Origin: Paenibacillus cellulositrophicus
GTDB taxonomy: Bacteria > Bacillota > Bacilli > Paenibacillales > Paenibacillaceae
Direction: 5' to 3'
DNA: 64,000 nt
NCBI RefSeq assembly: GCF_009363095.1
Contig: NZ_CP045295.1
Coordinates: 2,666,001 to 2,730,000, forward strand
The first letter of the stretch is position 1. Each line of letters starts with the position of its first letter. Positions 62,351 to 64,000 of this stretch are shown here, in pieces. Made by a program: the position numbers and the translations under genes. The notes below the pieces were generated by a model. The model had not been told where the DNA came from. It saw only the letters and a program-made list of their open reading frames with translations, and did no database searches.

Positions 62351-62443
62351 TAGTTGTCCCCCACCCATGTTTATTTTCTCAATGATAGCAACAATCCTGA
62401 ATAAGGCTGCGGTACTCCCCACATACTTATTTTGCCGCAAAAA

Positions 62444-62474
62444 AACCGGAAAGCCCCAATAAGGCCGTCCGGTT
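62444..62474. terminator. terminator-like hairpin right of the array
   Basis: AACCGGA...TCCGGTT with an inner GCC/GGC pair, A-tract before and T-tract after. It lies 95 bases upstream of the P-loop gene start and may end the transcript coming from the oxidoreductase gene. Confidence 0.7.
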
Positions 62475-62743
62475 CTTTATTCACCATATCATTCGCCTAA
62501 TCCTCTGTGCCAGTAAGCTTCTCGCCCCTCTACCACACGCCCGGCCAATTCCTACATGCCCGCGACCCCCGAGAAGGTCATCTTCTGACGGTCTCGGGCG
62601 ACCGGTACATAGACTAGGTCCTGCAGATACCAGGTTACAAACGAGACCTCCTCGTACATCATCAGACATTTGTGCACCGACTATATCCATCAATCATGAA
62701 TTCGATAAACCGATCCAGAGGTGTGGTCCCGATCTTCTCTACA
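62475..62743. other. spacer with degenerate coding traces
   Basis: GC-rich. On the minus strand a frame reads PATDVEKIGTTPLDRFIEFM then stops, and others have no family. It may be the end of a lost gene; nothing intact. Confidence 0.4.
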
Positions 62744-63736
62744 TCAGTCGCCGGCAGGCAGGAGGATCAGTTTGCCACGGGCATGTCCGCTCTGGCTGAT
62801 GTCGAGTGCTCTACGCCAGTCCTCAAGGGCGAAAGTCTGGGCGACCGGAACGGTGAACTTGCCTTCTGCAGCATACTGGGCGAACTCGCCGAGAACATCA
62901 TAGCGTAAGGTCTGGTCTTCTCCGCTGCTGGCGCGGACGCCGAGTTTGGCCGCTGCGCCGAAGTCGCTGATGGTTAGAACACGGCGGGGATCACCACCAG
63001 CGATCCGGATAAGGTCGGGCAATATGCCGCTGACCGGAGCAGTGTCCAGAACCAGGTCCACCGGCTGTCCGGCCAGCTCGGTCACCCGACCGACCATTCC
63101 GTCACCGTACGAGGTCACCGCCGCTCCCATCGAACGGAGCCGGTCGGCGTAAGTGTCACCGGCGGTAGCGATCACGTTGGCACCGTCCATGAGGGCAATC
63201 TGGACGGCAGCGAAGCCCATCATTGTGCCTGCTCCGTGCACCAGCAGGGTGTGGCCCGACTTAACACCAAGTGCTTTAAGGTGGTTGTATGCAATGGTGA
63301 CCGCCATTGGAAGCGCCGCTGCTTGCACGAACTCGAGTCCTGCAGGGATGCGGATCCAATAGTCCATGATCGCCCGATCCGCTGCGCCGGCGCTCGGGGC
63401 GCCGACAAAGTCGGCGGAGCCCAGGACGGCGTCACCGATAACGACATCGGTAACCCCCTCACCGACCGCATCCACAATCCCGGACACTTCCAGCCCGATA
63501 CCGCGGGGCAGCTTACCAGGATATAACCCTTTGCACAAGACCCAGTCAACCGGATTCAGTCCGCAAGCTCGCACCGTTACACGAATGCGTCCCGGACCTG
63601 GGGAAGGGATCTCGACCTGTTCCATGCGCAGGACATCAGCCGGTTCGCCGTAGTCGTGGAGGCGGATCGCCCGCATAGTAGCAGGGCTGGCCGTCTGATT
63701 GTTGACAGCTTTGCTTGACGTATCTAAATTCTCCAA
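62744..63736 (-). CDS. zinc-independent alcohol dehydrogenase/quinone oxidoreductase (MDR family)
   Basis: 330 residues from TTG 63736, chosen because GGGAGGGG precedes it; the frame extends to 63766. After a short Asn/Ser-rich lead the MDR core begins MRAIRLHDYGEPADVLRMEQ, then LNPVDWVLCKG, the Rossmann motif LLVHGAGTMMGFAAVQIA and LVLDTAP. No structural-zinc cysteine cluster, so a quinone-oxidoreductase-like NADPH enzyme. It lies 40 bases from the upstream SDR gene on the same strand, so the two are probably cotranscribed. GC is clearly higher than in the array. Confidence 0.85.
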   Translation of the reverse strand: MENLDTSSKAVNNQTASPATMRAIRLHDYGEPADVLRMEQVEIPSPGPGRIRVTVRACGLNPVDWVLCKGLYPGKLPRGIGLEVSGIVDAVGEGVTDVVIGDAVLGSADFVGAPSAGAADRAIMDYWIRIPAGLEFVQAAALPMAVTIAYNHLKALGVKSGHTLLVHGAGTMMGFAAVQIALMDGANVIATAGDTYADRLRSMGAAVTSYGDGMVGRVTELAGQPVDLVLDTAPVSGILPDLIRIAGGDPRRVLTISDFGAAAKLGVRASSGEDQTLRYDVLGEFAQYAAEGKFTVPVAQTFALEDWRRALDISQSGHARGKLILLPAGD

Positions 63737-63775
63737 TTGGATATCCCCTCCCGTTTGTTTTAGCAAATCGTGTTT

Positions 63776-64000
63776 TTACATAAGTGTATACTTCACTTGT
63801 GTCAGCTCCTCGGAAACCGTCCACAACCGCCGCGCAACGGCTTCGTCATGCGAGCTCGCGCTCGAAACGACCTTCTTGGGGTAGCCGCGCAATTCGAGAC
63901 TCGTTGGCCCGTAGTAATCTCCACCTCGGACGCCTGGCGCAGTGGCTGCATACAGGGTCGGCAAAACACCCATTTTCGGGGACTGCGCGAAAAGCGGATT
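63776..64000 (-). CDS. short-chain dehydrogenase, C-terminus only (window edge)
   Basis: The frame is open to base 64000 and ends at 63776, 74 residues visible. NPLFAQSPKMGVLPTLYAAT followed by GVRGGDYYGPTSLELRGYPK and HDEAVARRLWTVSEELT is the C-terminal signature of the large-SDR group related to protochlorophyllide reductase/retinol dehydrogenase. The catalytic part lies beyond the window. Likely the first gene of an operon with the MDR oxidoreductase. Confidence 0.82.
   Translation of the reverse strand, partial: NPLFAQSPKMGVLPTLYAATAPGVRGGDYYGPTSLELRGYPKKVVSSASSHDEAVARRLWTVSEELTQVKYTLM

Noticed and set aside
1..64000. CRISPR array
   Set aside because: No regularly spaced short direct repeats with unique spacers were seen; the only repeat family is the cassette element at irregular 0.3-2 kb intervals.

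Overview
The window looks like chromosome from a Paenibacillus-type member of the Bacillales. Supporting signs are strong GGAGG ribosome-binding sites, an Lpl-type (LplA/LplB/LplC-like) sugar ABC transporter, WG-repeat and copper-amine-oxidase stalk-domain secreted proteins, a YvrI/RsoA-type split sigma factor, and families such as DUF4317 and SF0329. No rRNA or tRNA gene was seen. Most genes are on the minus strand.

1-31.9 kb is an accessory region dominated by genome defence and mobile functions. It starts with a truncated McrB-like GTPase and decaying genes (WYL, MazG, DUF2075). Two secreted proteins follow. A tyrosine recombinase (6768-7664) and a serine recombinase (14529-15149) bracket a three-gene methyltransferase/helicase/GIY-YIG operon that resembles B. 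subtilis YeeA(DnmA)-YeeB-YeeC. From 15.6 to 23.2 kb lies a cell-envelope module: a Cys-His peptidase-like enzyme, a secreted WG-repeat protein, an exported protein plus lipoprotein, a split sigma factor operon (sigma-O-like, YvrJ-like, RsoA-like), an L,D-transpeptidase and another lipoprotein. Three sites in this module share AGGTTG/TGGTTG, exactly 19 bases, then CACTTTA: before the peptidase, before the L,D-transpeptidase and before the sigma operon itself. After it come a frameshifted Mrr-like nuclease, a DUF4365 protein, a frameshifted HNH nuclease, and a tight operon of UvrD-like helicase, DarT-like ADP-ribosyltransferase and ADP-ribosylglycohydrolase.

32.3-42.9 kb is a coherent L-fucose locus: GH29 alpha-L-fucosidase, enolase-superfamily sugar-acid dehydratase, two SDRs, a fumarylacetoacetase-family hydrolase, an ABC importer (lipoprotein plus two permeases), an odd signal-less solute-binding protein, and a GntR/FCD regulator with a 16-base inverted repeat. 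The enzyme set fits the non-phosphorylating route from L-fucose to pyruvate and lactate. 43.3-47.6 kb carries DUF4317, SF0329-type and GH38-like/DUF5054 genes.

47.8-61.9 kb is the most unusual part. About fifteen copies of an intergenic element, complete or partial, separate single genes that almost all point the same way. Each full element has two directly repeated cores (coding sense GCTAACGGG...GATAG) around a GC-rich hairpin. The separated genes are a membrane protein, an APH-type kinase, three GNATs, a WG-repeat protein, a peptidase E/RibD-C pair, a broken YdcF, small unknowns, a lipoprotein, a stalk-domain protein, a ParB-like protein and a P-loop kinase. Several stop codons lie inside the element. 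The layout resembles an integron cassette array, but the sites are not canonical attC and no integrase is adjacent. The one plus-strand gene there, a SpoU/TrmH RNA methyltransferase, is preceded by a short leader peptide and alternative hairpins. The right end has a quinone-oxidoreductase-like gene and the C-terminus of an SDR.

Single-base frameshifts recur in the accessory genes and are absent from the fucose locus. I cannot tell real decay from sequencing error.
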